Shown here: positions 26,006 to 34,125 of the stretch, one piece after another
How the letters are laid out: each line of letters starts with the position of its first letter
Position numbering within the stretch: the stretch's first letter is position 1
NCBI RefSeq assembly: GCF_016756395.1
Contig: NZ_AP018365.1
Location: 1,364,001-1,428,000, forward strand
From: Streptomyces sp. SN-593
Lineage (GTDB): Bacteria > Actinomycetota > Actinomycetes > Streptomycetales > Streptomycetaceae
DNA length: 64,000 nt
Direction of reading: 5' to 3'
Made by a program: the position numbers and the translations under genes
The notes under the pieces: model-generated
What the model saw: only the letters and a program-made list of their open reading frames with translations
Told to the model about the DNA's origin: nothing
Database searches by the model: none

Positions 26006-26791
26006 ATGTCACAGTCCACCTCCCGCGTCGCGCTCGTCTCGGGCGCCACCAGCGGCATCGGCCTGGCGACCGCCCGGCTGCTGGCCGCCCAGGGCCACCG
26101 GGTCCTCCTCGGCGCGCGGACCGGCTCCGACCTCGACACCACCGTGAAGTCGCTTCGCGCCGACGGCTTCGAGGCCGCCGGGCAGGTGCTCGACGTCCGC
26201 GACGGCGCGTCGGTCACCGCGTTCGTACGGGCCGCGGTCGAGACGTACGGCCGGGTCGACGTCCTGGTCAACAACGCCGGCCGGTCCGGCGGCGGCGTCA
26301 CCGCCGACATCGCCGACGACCTGTGGAACGACGTCATCGACACCAACCTCAACAGCGTCTTCCGGATGACCCGGGCGGTGCTCACCGACGGCGGCATGCG
26401 GGAGCGCTCGCACGGCCGGATCATCAACGTCGCCTCCACCGCGGGCAAGCAGGGCGTGGTGCTCGGCGCGCCGTACTCCGCCTCCAAGCACGGCGTCGTC
26501 GGCTTCACCAAGGCGCTCGGCAACGAGCTGGCGCCGACCGGGATCACCGTGAACGCGGTCTGCCCCGGCTACGTCGAGACGCCGATGGCGCAGCGCGTCC
26601 GCCAGGGCTACGCCGCCGCCTGGTCGACCAGCGAGGAGGCGGTCCTGGAGAAGTTCCAGGCCAAGATCCCGCTCGGCCGCTACTCGACCCCCGAGGAGGT
26701 CGCGGGCCTGATCGGCTACCTGGCCTCCGACACCGCCGCCTCCATCACCTCGCAGGCGCTGAACGTCTGCGGCGGGCTCGGCAACTTCTGA
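26006..26791 (+). CDS. C9-type polyketide ketoreductase
   Basis: A 261-aa SDR of the ActIII family, which reduces the C9 carbonyl of the nascent polyketide with NADPH and fixes first-ring regiochemistry. SGATSGIGLATA is at residues 12-23, NNAGRSGGG near 91, NVASTAGKQG with the Ser, PYSASKHGVVGF with Tyr and Lys, and CPGYVETPMAQRVR, a hallmark of actinobacterial polyketide KRs. The ATG follows GAGAGGA. It lies between ACP and aromatase/cyclase, the standard order. Confidence 0.96.
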   Translation: MSQSTSRVALVSGATSGIGLATARLLAAQGHRVLLGARTGSDLDTTVKSLRADGFEAAGQVLDVRDGASVTAFVRAAVETYGRVDVLVNNAGRSGGGVTADIADDLWNDVIDTNLNSVFRMTRAVLTDGGMRERSHGRIINVASTAGKQGVVLGAPYSASKHGVVGFTKALGNELAPTGITVNAVCPGYVETPMAQRVRQGYAAAWSTSEEAVLEKFQAKIPLGRYSTPEEVAGLIGYLASDTAASITSQALNVCGGLGNF

Positions 26792-26832
26792 CCGTCCCGC
26801 AGCGGACCCGGACCGGACAAGGAGCAGTGCCC

Positions 26833-27777
26833 ATGACGACGCGTGAGGTCGAGCACGGGATCACCATCGCCGCGCCCGCCACCACCATCTACCGGCTGCT
26901 GGCGGACGTGCGCCACTGGCCGCAGATCTTCCCGCCCACCATCCACGTCGAGCAGGAGGACACCGGCGCCCGGACCGAGCGCATCCGGATCTGGGCCACC
27001 GCGAACGGCGAGGCCAAGAACTGGACCTCGCGCCGCACCCTGGACCCGGACGGCCTGCGCATCGTCTTCCGGCAGGAGGTCAGCACCCCGCCGGTCGCCG
27101 CGATGGGCGGCACCTGGATCATCGAGCCGCTGGACGCCGACTCCGCGCGGGTCCGGCTGCTGCACGACTACCGGGCCGTGGACGACGACCCGGACGGCCT
27201 GCGGTGGATCGACGCGGCGGTGGACACCAACAGCACCTCGGAGCTGGCCGCGCTGAAGGAGAACGTCGAGCGGGTGCACGCCGCCGAGGCGCAGGACCTG
27301 GTCTTCTCGTTCACCGACACCGTGGAGGTCGAGGGCGCCGCCAAGGACGTCTTCGACTTCGTCAACGAGGCGGGCCGCTGGCCCGAACGGCTGCCGCACG
27401 TGGCCACCGTGCGCTTCGACGAGCCCTCCCCGGGGCTCCAGACCTTGGAGATGGACACCCGCGCCAAGGACGGCTCGGTGCACACCACCAAGTCCTACCG
27501 GGTCGCCTTCGAACCGGACAAGATCGCGTACAAGCAGGTCACGCTGCCCGCCCTGATGACCCTGCACACCGGCGTGTGGACGTTCACCGACACCGGCCGC
27601 GGCACCACCGAGGCCGGATCGCAGCACACCGTCTCGATCAACACCGCCAACATCGCGGCGGTCCTGGGCGAGCAGGCCACCGTGGCGGACGCCCGGGCCT
27701 ACGTGCACGAGGCGCTGAGCACCAACAGCCGCGCCACGCTGGGCCACGCCAAGGACCACGCGGAACGGAAGAGCTGA
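26833..27777 (+). CDS. Two-domain aromatase/cyclase
   Basis: A 314-aa protein with two START/SRPBCC helix-grip domains: residues about 1-150 (VEHGITIAAPATTIYRLLADVRHWPQ) and about 155-300 (DLVFSFTDTVEVEGAAKDVFDFVNEAGRWPERLPHV). This di-domain form acts on C9-reduced chains, cyclising and aromatising the first ring, as in actinorhodin and angucycline pathways. The ATG at 26833 follows AAGGAG. The next gene starts one base after its stop. Confidence 0.95.
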   Translation: MTTREVEHGITIAAPATTIYRLLADVRHWPQIFPPTIHVEQEDTGARTERIRIWATANGEAKNWTSRRTLDPDGLRIVFRQEVSTPPVAAMGGTWIIEPLDADSARVRLLHDYRAVDDDPDGLRWIDAAVDTNSTSELAALKENVERVHAAEAQDLVFSFTDTVEVEGAAKDVFDFVNEAGRWPERLPHVATVRFDEPSPGLQTLEMDTRAKDGSVHTTKSYRVAFEPDKIAYKQVTLPALMTLHTGVWTFTDTGRGTTEAGSQHTVSINTANIAAVLGEQATVADARAYVHEALSTNSRATLGHAKDHAERKS

Positions 27778-27778
27778 C

Positions 27779-29326
27779 ATGGCCGCCCCGCACACGGGCC
27801 CCGGCGCCGGCCCCGCCGAGGTGACGCGGACCCAGGTCATCGTCGTCGGCGCCGGGCCGGTGGGGCTGATGCTGGCGGCCGAGCTGTGCCTGCGCGGCGT
27901 CGAGGTGTCCGTCGTCGAGCAGCGCCACCGGCCCACCACCGAGTCGCGCGCCTCCACCCTGCACGCCCGCACCATGGAGATCCTCGACAGCCGCGGCCTG
28001 CTGCCGGACGTCGGCTCGCCGCCGAACGAGCCGCGCGGCCACTTCGGCGGGGTGCCGCTGGACCTCACCCTGCCCGGTCCGCACCCGGGCCAGTGGAAGG
28101 TGCCGCAGACCAAGACCGAGTCGGTGCTGGAGGAATGGGCGCTGTCGCTGGGCGCGGACATCCGCTGCGGCCACCGGCTGCGCCTGCTCGACCTGAGCCA
28201 GGACCCGGACGCGGTCGAGGTGGAGGCCGTCGGCCGCGACGGGCGCCCGGTCCGGCTGTGCGGCCGCTACCTGGTCGCCTGCGACGGCCAGGACTCCACG
28301 GTGCGCCGGCTGACCGGGGCGGACTTCCCCGGCCGGCCGGCCGGCCGCGAACTGCTGCGCGCCGACGTGGACGGCATCGACATCCCCGACCGGCGCTTCC
28401 AGCGACTGCCGCGCGGCCTGGCCATCGCGGCCCGCCGGCCGGACGGGGTGACCCGGGTGATGGTGCACGAGTTCGGCAGCGCGGCGCGCGAGCGCACCGG
28501 CCCGGTGCGCTACGAGGAGGTCGCCGCCGCCTGGCGGCGGGTGACCGGCGAGGACATCGACGGCGGCAAGCCGCTGTGGGTCAACCACTTCGACGACGCC
28601 AACCGGCTGCTGGCGCGGTACCGCCACGGCCGGGTGCTGTACGCCGGCGACGCGGCGCACCGGCAGATGCCCACCGGCGGGCAGGCGCTCAACCTCGGGC
28701 TCCAGGACGCCTTCAACCTGGGCTGGAAACTCGCGGCCGAGGTCCAGGGCCACGCGCCCGAGGGGCTGCTCGACACGTACCACGAGGAGCGCCACGCCGT
28801 GGGCGCCGCCGTGCTCGCGAACATCCGCGCGCAGGTGGCCCTGCTGCTCGGCGGCCCCGAGGTGGAGCCGGTGCGCGCGGTGCTGGCCGAACTCGTCGCC
28901 GAGGAGCCGGCCCGCGCCCGGCTCGCCGGCATGATCAGCGGCCTCGACATCCGCTACGCCACCTGCGGCGACGGCCATCCGCTGGTCGGCGCGCGGCTGC
29001 CGTACGCCCGGCTGCGGGTCGACGGCTCCCCCCGCACCACCTTCGAACTCCTGCGCTCCGGGCGCGGCCTGCTGCTCGGCTTCGGGGGGCCGCCGCCGGC
29101 CGCCGGCGGGCCGTGGGCCGACCGGGTCGACCTCGTCACGGCCGACCCTGCACCCGGCATCGACGAGGCGGCCGGCCCCGGCGCGTTGGACGGGGTGACG
29201 GCGGTGGCGGTGCGCCCGGACGGCCACGTCGTGTGGGCGGGGGCGCACCCCGGCGCCGGCGCGGACCGGGAGGACGGCGAGGGGCTGCGGGCCGCGCTCG
29301 GACGGTGGTTCGGCGCACCGAGCTGA
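27779..29326 (+). CDS. FAD-dependent polyketide oxygenase
   Basis: A 515-aa class A flavoprotein monooxygenase. VIVVGAGPVGLMLAAELCLRG is at about residues 21-40, the DG motif ACDGQDSTVRRLTGADFPG near 165-185, and VLYAGDAAHRQMPTGGQALNLGLQDAFNLGWKLA near 286-318. The C-terminal thioredoxin-like domain has VRPDGHVVWAG. The RQMPTGGQALN variant separates it from the VHLP-type oxygenases at 20509 and 29488, so it belongs to a different subgroup. It starts one base after the aromatase/cyclase stop. It is likely a second core oxidation step. Confidence 0.9.
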   Translation: MAAPHTGPGAGPAEVTRTQVIVVGAGPVGLMLAAELCLRGVEVSVVEQRHRPTTESRASTLHARTMEILDSRGLLPDVGSPPNEPRGHFGGVPLDLTLPGPHPGQWKVPQTKTESVLEEWALSLGADIRCGHRLRLLDLSQDPDAVEVEAVGRDGRPVRLCGRYLVACDGQDSTVRRLTGADFPGRPAGRELLRADVDGIDIPDRRFQRLPRGLAIAARRPDGVTRVMVHEFGSAARERTGPVRYEEVAAAWRRVTGEDIDGGKPLWVNHFDDANRLLARYRHGRVLYAGDAAHRQMPTGGQALNLGLQDAFNLGWKLAAEVQGHAPEGLLDTYHEERHAVGAAVLANIRAQVALLLGGPEVEPVRAVLAELVAEEPARARLAGMISGLDIRYATCGDGHPLVGARLPYARLRVDGSPRTTFELLRSGRGLLLGFGGPPPAAGGPWADRVDLVTADPAPGIDEAAGPGALDGVTAVAVRPDGHVVWAGAHPGAGADREDGEGLRAALGRWFGAPS

Positions 29327-29487
29327 CCCGGGCCCCGCGGCGTACGCACCGCCGCGTGGCACCTGGCGGGCCGCACGTGCCGGCCCGGCGCTCCGTGACG
29401 CCTCGTCACGCTCCGCGGCGCCTCGCGGGCCGCACGTGCGCGCCGCGCACGACCGACCAGACCAGAGCGAGAAGAGGGAGGACAGCC
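29327..29487. other. 161-base intergenic gap with a 15-bp direct repeat
   Basis: GCGGGCCGCACGTGC occurs twice, about 64 bases apart (near 29363 and 29427). The gap interrupts the otherwise compact PKS operon and may hold an internal promoter. No gene was seen in it. Confidence 0.5.
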
Positions 29488-31020
29488 ATGCCAGATTCCG
29501 TGCGCGACACCGACGTCGTCGTGGTGGGGGCCGGGCCGACGGGGCTGATGCTCGCGGGCGAACTGCTGCTGGGCGGCGCCCGCGTCGTCGTGGTCGAGAA
29601 GCTGGAGCGGCCGACCGGCCAGTCCCGGGGCCTCGGCTTCACCGCCCGCGCGATGGAGGTGTTCGACCAGCGCGGGCTGCTGCCGGGGTTCGGGCAGGGC
29701 GAGACGCTCCAGACCAGCCCCATGGGCCACTTCGGCGGGGTGCAGTTCGACTACACCGCCCTGGAGGACGCCCACTTCGGCGCCCGCGGCATCCCGCAGA
29801 ACGAGACCGAGGCGGTGCTGGAGGAGTGGGCCCGCGCGCTCGGCGCCGACATCCGGCGCGGCTGGGAGGTGGTGGAACTGGCCGACGGCTTCCTGCACGG
29901 CGACACCGTCGAGGCCGTGGTCCGCACCCCGGAGGGCACCCGGCGGCTGCGCGCCTCCTACCTGGTGGGCTGTGACGGGGGGCAGAGCCGCGTCCGCCGG
30001 CTGGCCGGGTTCGACTTCCCCGGGCTGCCCGCCACCCGCGCCATGTACCTCGCCGACGTCGTGGGCTGCAAGCTCGCGCCCCGCTTCCTGGGCGAGCGCC
30101 TGCCGCACGGCATGGTGATGGCGGCGCCGCTGAAGGAGGGCGTCGACCGGATCATCGTCTGCCCGCACGGCACCCCGGCCAGGGAGCGGGACGACGACGT
30201 CACCTTCCCCGAGGTGGCGGCGGCCTGGCAGCACATCACCGGCGAGGACATCAGCGGCGGCGGCGCCGAGTGGGTCAGCTCCTTCAGCGACGCCAGCCGG
30301 CTGGCCGGGGAGTACCGGCGCGGCCGGGTGCTGCTGGCCGGCGACGCCGCACACGTCCACCTCCCGGCCGGCGGCCAGGGCCTGAGCACCGGCGTGCAGG
30401 ACGCGGTGAACCTGGGCTGGAAGCTCGCCGCCGCGGTGCGCGGCAGCGCCCCGCCGGACCTGCTCGACACCTACCACCGCGAGCGCCACGCGGTCGGTGA
30501 GCGGCTGATGATGAACACACACGCGCAGGGCGTCGTGTTCCTCGGCGGCGAGCAGTCGGACGCGCTGCGCGCCCTGTTCGCCGAGCTGATCGGGTACGAC
30601 GTGGTCCGGCGGCACCTGGCGGGGATCGTCAGCCACCTCGACATCCGCTACGACCTGGGCGGGCCCGAGGAGGGGCCGGACACCGCTGCGCACCCGCTGC
30701 TGGGGTGCCGGCTCCCCAAGCGGCCGATCAGCGGGGCCGGCGGGAAGAGCGACACCTTCCGCCCGCTGCGCGCCGGGCGGGGCGTCCTGTTCGACCTGGC
30801 CGACAGCGCCGCGCTGCGCGGGGCCGCCGGCCCCTGGTCCGACCGGGTCGAGGTGGTCACCGCCGCCGCCGAACCGGTCGAGGGCACCGCCGACCCGCTG
30901 GCCGGGCTCGCGGCGGTCCTCGTCCGCCCGGACGGCCACGTGGCGTGGACCGGACGGGGCACGCCCGACGGGCTCGCCTACGCCCTCGGCCGGTGGTTCG
31001 GCGACGGGCGAGCCGCGTAG
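29488..31020 (+). CDS. PgaE/JadH-like FAD-dependent oxygenase
   Basis: A 510-aa class A flavoprotein monooxygenase close in sequence to the enzyme at 20509: VVVGAGPTGLMLAGELLLGG near the N-terminus, PMGHFGGVQFDY, FGARGIPQNETEAVLEEW, GCDGGQSRVRRLAGFDFPG, VLLAGDAAHVHLPAGGQGLS and DAVNLGWKLA, ending VRPDGHVAWTG. The ATG follows GAGGGAGG. Its stop overlaps the start of the next hydrolase. In kinamycin-type pathways several such oxygenases carry out C5/C6 hydroxylation and quinone formation; which step this one does is not readable. One of six class A oxygenases in the cluster. Confidence 0.92.
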   Translation: MPDSVRDTDVVVVGAGPTGLMLAGELLLGGARVVVVEKLERPTGQSRGLGFTARAMEVFDQRGLLPGFGQGETLQTSPMGHFGGVQFDYTALEDAHFGARGIPQNETEAVLEEWARALGADIRRGWEVVELADGFLHGDTVEAVVRTPEGTRRLRASYLVGCDGGQSRVRRLAGFDFPGLPATRAMYLADVVGCKLAPRFLGERLPHGMVMAAPLKEGVDRIIVCPHGTPARERDDDVTFPEVAAAWQHITGEDISGGGAEWVSSFSDASRLAGEYRRGRVLLAGDAAHVHLPAGGQGLSTGVQDAVNLGWKLAAAVRGSAPPDLLDTYHRERHAVGERLMMNTHAQGVVFLGGEQSDALRALFAELIGYDVVRRHLAGIVSHLDIRYDLGGPEEGPDTAAHPLLGCRLPKRPISGAGGKSDTFRPLRAGRGVLFDLADSAALRGAAGPWSDRVEVVTAAAEPVEGTADPLAGLAAVLVRPDGHVAWTGRGTPDGLAYALGRWFGDGRAA

Positions 31021-31925
31021 TGGACGCCGCCACCGGGGCGCCGCCGGCCGGGACGGTCCGCCCGGTCGTGCTGGAGGGCGCCGGGGTCGCCCTGTCCGCG
31101 CTGCTGGGCGAGCCGGCCGGTGGCGCCGCCCCCAGGGCCCTGGTCGTGGCGGTGCACGGGGGCGGCATGACCGCCGGGTACTTCGACGCGCGGGCCCGGC
31201 CCGGCCTGTCCCTGCTGCGGCTCGGGGCGCGCCTGGGCTACGCGGTGCTCGCGGTGGACCGCCCCGGCTACGGCAGGTCGGCGGCGGCGCTGCCGGAGGG
31301 CCTGGGGGTCGCGGAGCAGACCGCGGTGCTGCGTGCCGCCGTGGCCGGGTACGCCGACCGCCACCCGGTGGGCGCGGGGGTCTTCCTGGTGGGGCACTCC
31401 TTCGGCGGCAAGCCCGCGCTGGACTGGGCGGCGCGCGCGGAGGCCGGCGACCGCCTGCTCGGCGTGGACGTCTCCGGCTGCGGCCGGCGGTACGCGGCGC
31501 CCGACGGCCACGCGCCGCCCCTCACCGGCCCCGGCGACCGGCGGCGGCGCTGGGGGCCGCTGCGGCTCTATCCGCCGGGCACCTTCCAGGAGTGCGCCGG
31601 CGTGGTCGCCCCCATGCCGGCCCGCGAGGCCGCCGAACTCGCCGGCTGGACCGCGTCGTTCGCGCGGCTGGCGCCGCGGGTGCGGGTGCCGGTGCGGTTC
31701 ACCTTCGCCGAGCACGAACTGCTGTGGCGCCACACGGACGCGGACCTGGCCGAGCTCGCGGCCGGCTTCACCGCGTCCCCGCGGGTCGTGCTCGACCGCC
31801 AGCCCGGCGCCGGCCACAACCTCAGCCTCGGCTGGGCGGCCCGCGCCTACCACCTGCGGGCCCTGGCCTTCCTGGAGGAGTGCCTGGTCCCGGCCGCCAC
31901 CGCGCCGGGCTCCCCCGTACGGTGA
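31020..31925 (+). CDS. alpha/beta-hydrolase
   Basis: A 301-aa alpha/beta-hydrolase with VVAVHGGGMTAGYFDARA (oxyanion region), VDRPGYGRSAAA, the nucleophile elbow VGHSFGGKPALDWAA (Ser), and a final His in GAGHNLSLG. GTG at 31020 overlaps the preceding TAG stop by one base, so it is translationally coupled to the FAD oxygenase. Hydrolases of this fold in related clusters open epoxides or hydrolyse esters and lactones; here the Ser nucleophile favours an ester, lactone or thioester substrate. It is the last gene of the operon before the convergent ECF sigma gene. Confidence 0.85.
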   Translation: MDAATGAPPAGTVRPVVLEGAGVALSALLGEPAGGAAPRALVVAVHGGGMTAGYFDARARPGLSLLRLGARLGYAVLAVDRPGYGRSAAALPEGLGVAEQTAVLRAAVAGYADRHPVGAGVFLVGHSFGGKPALDWAARAEAGDRLLGVDVSGCGRRYAAPDGHAPPLTGPGDRRRRWGPLRLYPPGTFQECAGVVAPMPAREAAELAGWTASFARLAPRVRVPVRFTFAEHELLWRHTDADLAELAAGFTASPRVVLDRQPGAGHNLSLGWAARAYHLRALAFLEECLVPAATAPGSPVR

Positions 31926-31958
31926 CGGGCGGCGGCCCCGTACGGTGACGGGCGGCGG
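31913..31958. repeat. 23-bp tandem duplication across the hydrolase stop codon
   Basis: Two exact adjacent copies of a 23-bp unit beginning CCCCGTACGGTGACGGG. The first copy holds the hydrolase stop codon (31923-31925). An inverted repeat of 9-bp arms (GCGGCGGGC) follows directly and may terminate transcription towards the convergent sigma gene. Confidence 0.85.
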
Positions 31959-32006
31959 GCCGCGCGGGCCGCCCGCCGCGGCCCCGGGGGAGCCGGCCGC
32001 GGGACG

Positions 32007-32882
32007 TCAGTCGCCCAGCACCACGATGTCGAGCTCCCGCAGCCGCTCGGGGTCGCCGACCAGGTCGATGGCGGTGATCACACCGTCCCGGATCGTGAAG
32101 TCGAAGGCGACGACCACCCGCTTCTTCGCCTTCCACACCGCTCCCACGGAGCTGTCGATGAGGGCGACGCGGGCGGCCTCGGCCCCGCCGGAGAACACGC
32201 CGGCCACGCCGCGGGCGCCGTGGGTCATCGGGGCGGCGCCGATCCGCACCGCGGTGTCGTCGGCGTGCATGGTGACGTTGGGGGCGAGCAGGGTCAGCAG
32301 CCGGTCGAACTCGCCGCTGCGCGCCGCGGTCAGGAAGGCGTCCACGACCTCGTGCTGACGGCGCAGGTCGTGCATCGGGGAGGCGCCGTGGACGCGCCGC
32401 CGGGCGCGGCTGGCGAGTTGCCGGGTGGCCCCCGGGCTGCGCCCGATGACCTGGGCGATGTCGGCGAACGGCACCGCGAACATGTCGTGCAGCACGAAGG
32501 CGAGCCGCTCGTCCGGTTCGAGCGTGTCGAGGATCACCGACAGCGCCAGTCCGACCGAGTCGGCGAGCATCGCCTCCTGCTCGGGGTCGGCGTTCTCCTC
32601 GGTGGGCACGGGCGCCGACGCCTCGGTGTGCTCCTCGAAGAACTCCTCGCGGCGGCTGCGGGCCCGCAGCAGGTCCAGGCAGACCCGACCGACCACGGTG
32701 GTGAGCCACCCGTCGAGGTTCTCCACGGCCTCCGCGTCGCTGCGGTGCAGCCGGATCCACGCCTCCTGCACCGCGTCCTCGGCCTCGTCGGTGGAGCCGA
32801 GCATGCGCTGGGCCACGGCGTGCAGCCGTGGCCGCTTCTCCTCGAAAGCGCGCGCGAGCTCGTCGTTCTCGTCCATGGCCAC
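32007..32882 (-). CDS. ECF41-type RNA polymerase sigma factor with C-terminal SnoaL-like domain
   Basis: A 291-aa sigma factor. The sigma-2 region (residues about 8-80) has AQRMLGSTDEAEDAVQEAWIRL and LTTVVGRVCLDLLRAR. Sigma-4 (about 120-175) has LDTLEPDERLAFVLHDMFAVPFADIAQVIGRSPGATRQL. A C-terminal NTF2/SnoaL-like domain (about 185-290) ends with GDPERL, like the conserved NPDKL-type motif. This C-terminal extension replaces an anti-sigma factor in the ECF41 group. ECF41 genes characteristically lie beside a CMD, oxidoreductase or epimerase gene, which they activate; here the CMD gene is divergent. GTG at 32882 has AAGGGA 7 bases upstream; ATG 6 bases later is an alternative. Confidence 0.92.
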   Translation of the reverse strand: MAMDENDELARAFEEKRPRLHAVAQRMLGSTDEAEDAVQEAWIRLHRSDAEAVENLDGWLTTVVGRVCLDLLRARSRREEFFEEHTEASAPVPTEENADPEQEAMLADSVGLALSVILDTLEPDERLAFVLHDMFAVPFADIAQVIGRSPGATRQLASRARRRVHGASPMHDLRRQHEVVDAFLTAARSGEFDRLLTLLAPNVTMHADDTAVRIGAAPMTHGARGVAGVFSGGAEAARVALIDSSVGAVWKAKKRVVVAFDFTIRDGVITAIDLVGDPERLRELDIVVLGD

Positions 32883-32956
32883 CGTCGTTCCCTTCGCTGT
32901 CCGCGGTGCGTGACCGCCGCCGGGTCCATCTTCGCTCCGAGAGCCCCCGAAGCTGT

Positions 32957-32983
32957 GACGAACGGGACCGTCCGCGTGTGACG
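32957..32983 (-). promoter_or_regulatory. Predicted ECF41 autoregulatory promoter
   Basis: On the minus strand CGTCACA (32983-32977), a 16-base spacer, then CGTC (32960-32957). This is one base away from the TGTCACA-N16-CGTC type of promoter known for ECF41 factors and equals the spacing of the divergent site at 33040. It points to the sigma gene, about 75 bases upstream of its start. Confidence 0.68.
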
Positions 32984-33039
32984 GCCCCAGGCGACCGGCC
33001 CGCCGCCTCGGGGCCGCCGGGCCCTGCCGGGCCGCCGGG

Positions 33040-33066
33040 TGTCACACTCGCCCGCCGCCGCTCGTC
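33040..33066 (+). promoter_or_regulatory. Predicted ECF41 promoter of the CMD gene
   Basis: TGTCACA at 33040-33046, a 16-base spacer, and CGTC at 33063-33066. This matches the reported ECF41 target promoter. A perfect 10-bp inverted repeat (GTGACGCACG, 33073-33100) follows at the expected transcription start and could be an operator or leader hairpin. Confidence 0.78.
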
Positions 33067-33125
33067 GTAGGAGTGACGCACGCCGACGCGCGTGCGTCAC
33101 TTGCGTTCCGTAGAAAGGGATGAAC

Positions 33126-33578
33126 ATGGAAGCGCGCCTCAACAACCCGGCGATGATCCTCAACGCCACGCAGTCCATCCAGGACATGTACAAGGCGATC
33201 TACTCCGGCGGTGTCCCGAAGACCACCCTCGACCTGGTGCACCTGCGGGCCAGCCAGATCAACGGGTGCGGCCCCTGTGTGGACTCCGGCTCGCGCGGTG
33301 CCCGCAAGGGCGGCGAGACCGAGGAGCGGCTGTTCGCGGTCGCCGCCTGGCGCGAGACGCCCTACTTCACCGACGCCGAGCGTGCCGCGCTGGCGCTGGC
33401 CGAGCACGCCACCCGGCTGTCGGACCGCAGCGACCAGGTGCCGGACGAGGTCTGGGACGCGGCAGCCGAGCACTTCGACGAGAAGGGCCTGGCGGCCCTG
33501 GTGCTGATGATCGCCCTGACCAACTTCTTCAACCGCCTGAACGTCACCACCAAGCAGGTGGCCGGCGACTGGGGGTGA
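33126..33578 (+). CDS. CMD-family alkylhydroperoxidase AhpD-like protein
   Basis: A 150-aa carboxymuconolactone decarboxylase-family protein with the CxxC redox motif intact in INGCGPCVDSG (about residues 42-49). In AhpD-type proteins the two cysteines and a nearby His/Glu reduce peroxides. The ATG at 33126 was chosen because AAAGGG lies at normal distance; the in-frame ATG at 33120 abuts that site. It is divergent from the ECF41 sigma gene with a matching promoter, the conserved ECF41/CMD arrangement. It may guard against peroxide from the flavin oxygenases. Its paralogue at 8410 lacks the cysteines. Confidence 0.93.
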   Translation: MEARLNNPAMILNATQSIQDMYKAIYSGGVPKTTLDLVHLRASQINGCGPCVDSGSRGARKGGETEERLFAVAAWRETPYFTDAERAALALAEHATRLSDRSDQVPDEVWDAAAEHFDEKGLAALVLMIALTNFFNRLNVTTKQVAGDWG

Positions 33579-33588
33579 CCGACCCCGG

Positions 33589-33634
33589 ACGGCTCGGGCC
33601 CGGCCCACCCCGTGGTGGGCCGGGCCCGAGCCGT
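33589..33634. terminator. Strong hairpin between convergent CMD and VOC genes
   Basis: A perfect 21-bp inverted repeat (left arm from ACGGCTCGGGCCCGG) with a 4-base loop, 10 bases after the CMD stop and 27 bases beyond the VOC gene's stop. It is a very stable bidirectional terminator without a T-run. Confidence 0.85.
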
Positions 33635-33660
33635 CGGACGGGCGGCGGCGCCCGCCGGCG

Positions 33661-34125
33661 TCAGCCCCGCCGCGCCCGCCGGGACGGGGCGAGGTTGATC
33701 CGCCAGGAGACCCCGAAGCGGTCGGTCAGCCAGGCGAACCGGGCGCTGAACTCGTAGGCGTCGGGCGGCATGATGTCCTCGCCCTTCTCCACCAGGGCCG
33801 CGTGGAGGCGGTCGAACTCCTCCGCCGTCTCGCACTGCACGTAGATCGCCGTCGCCGGCGAGAAGGCGTACGCGTCCCAGTCCGCCAGTTCGTGGCCCTT
33901 CGCCCCGGGCGGCGGCATGTTGGTGCACATGAACGTCTGCCCGTGGAGCGTGAAGAGCGCGTGCTGGAGGGTCCCCTCCGGCCACCCCTCCTCCCCGGCG
34001 CGGGCCCGGACCACCCGGTGCACGGCCGAGTCGTCGAACAGCGCGGTGTAGAAGTCCAGGGCTTCCTCGGCGTCGCTCCTGAACGCCAGGAACATCATGA
34101 GCTTGGGCGCCTGTGTGGGAGGCAT
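33661..34125 (-). CDS. PhnB/VOC-superfamily protein
   Basis: A 154-aa protein of the vicinal-oxygen-chelate superfamily, PhnB-like branch: LMMFLAFRSDAEEALDFYTALFDDS, GHELADWDAYAFSPATAIYVQCETAEEFDRLHAALVEKG and WLTDRFGVSWRINLAP. The ATG at 34125 follows AGGAG. The fold covers glyoxalases, dioxygenases and drug-binding resistance proteins. Being divergent from the hydrazine operon and sharing its StrR-type operator region, it could bind or modify the product. Its function is unknown. Confidence 0.85.
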   Translation of the reverse strand: MPPTQAPKLMMFLAFRSDAEEALDFYTALFDDSAVHRVVRARAGEEGWPEGTLQHALFTLHGQTFMCTNMPPPGAKGHELADWDAYAFSPATAIYVQCETAEEFDRLHAALVEKGEDIMPPDAYEFSARFAWLTDRFGVSWRINLAPSRRARRG

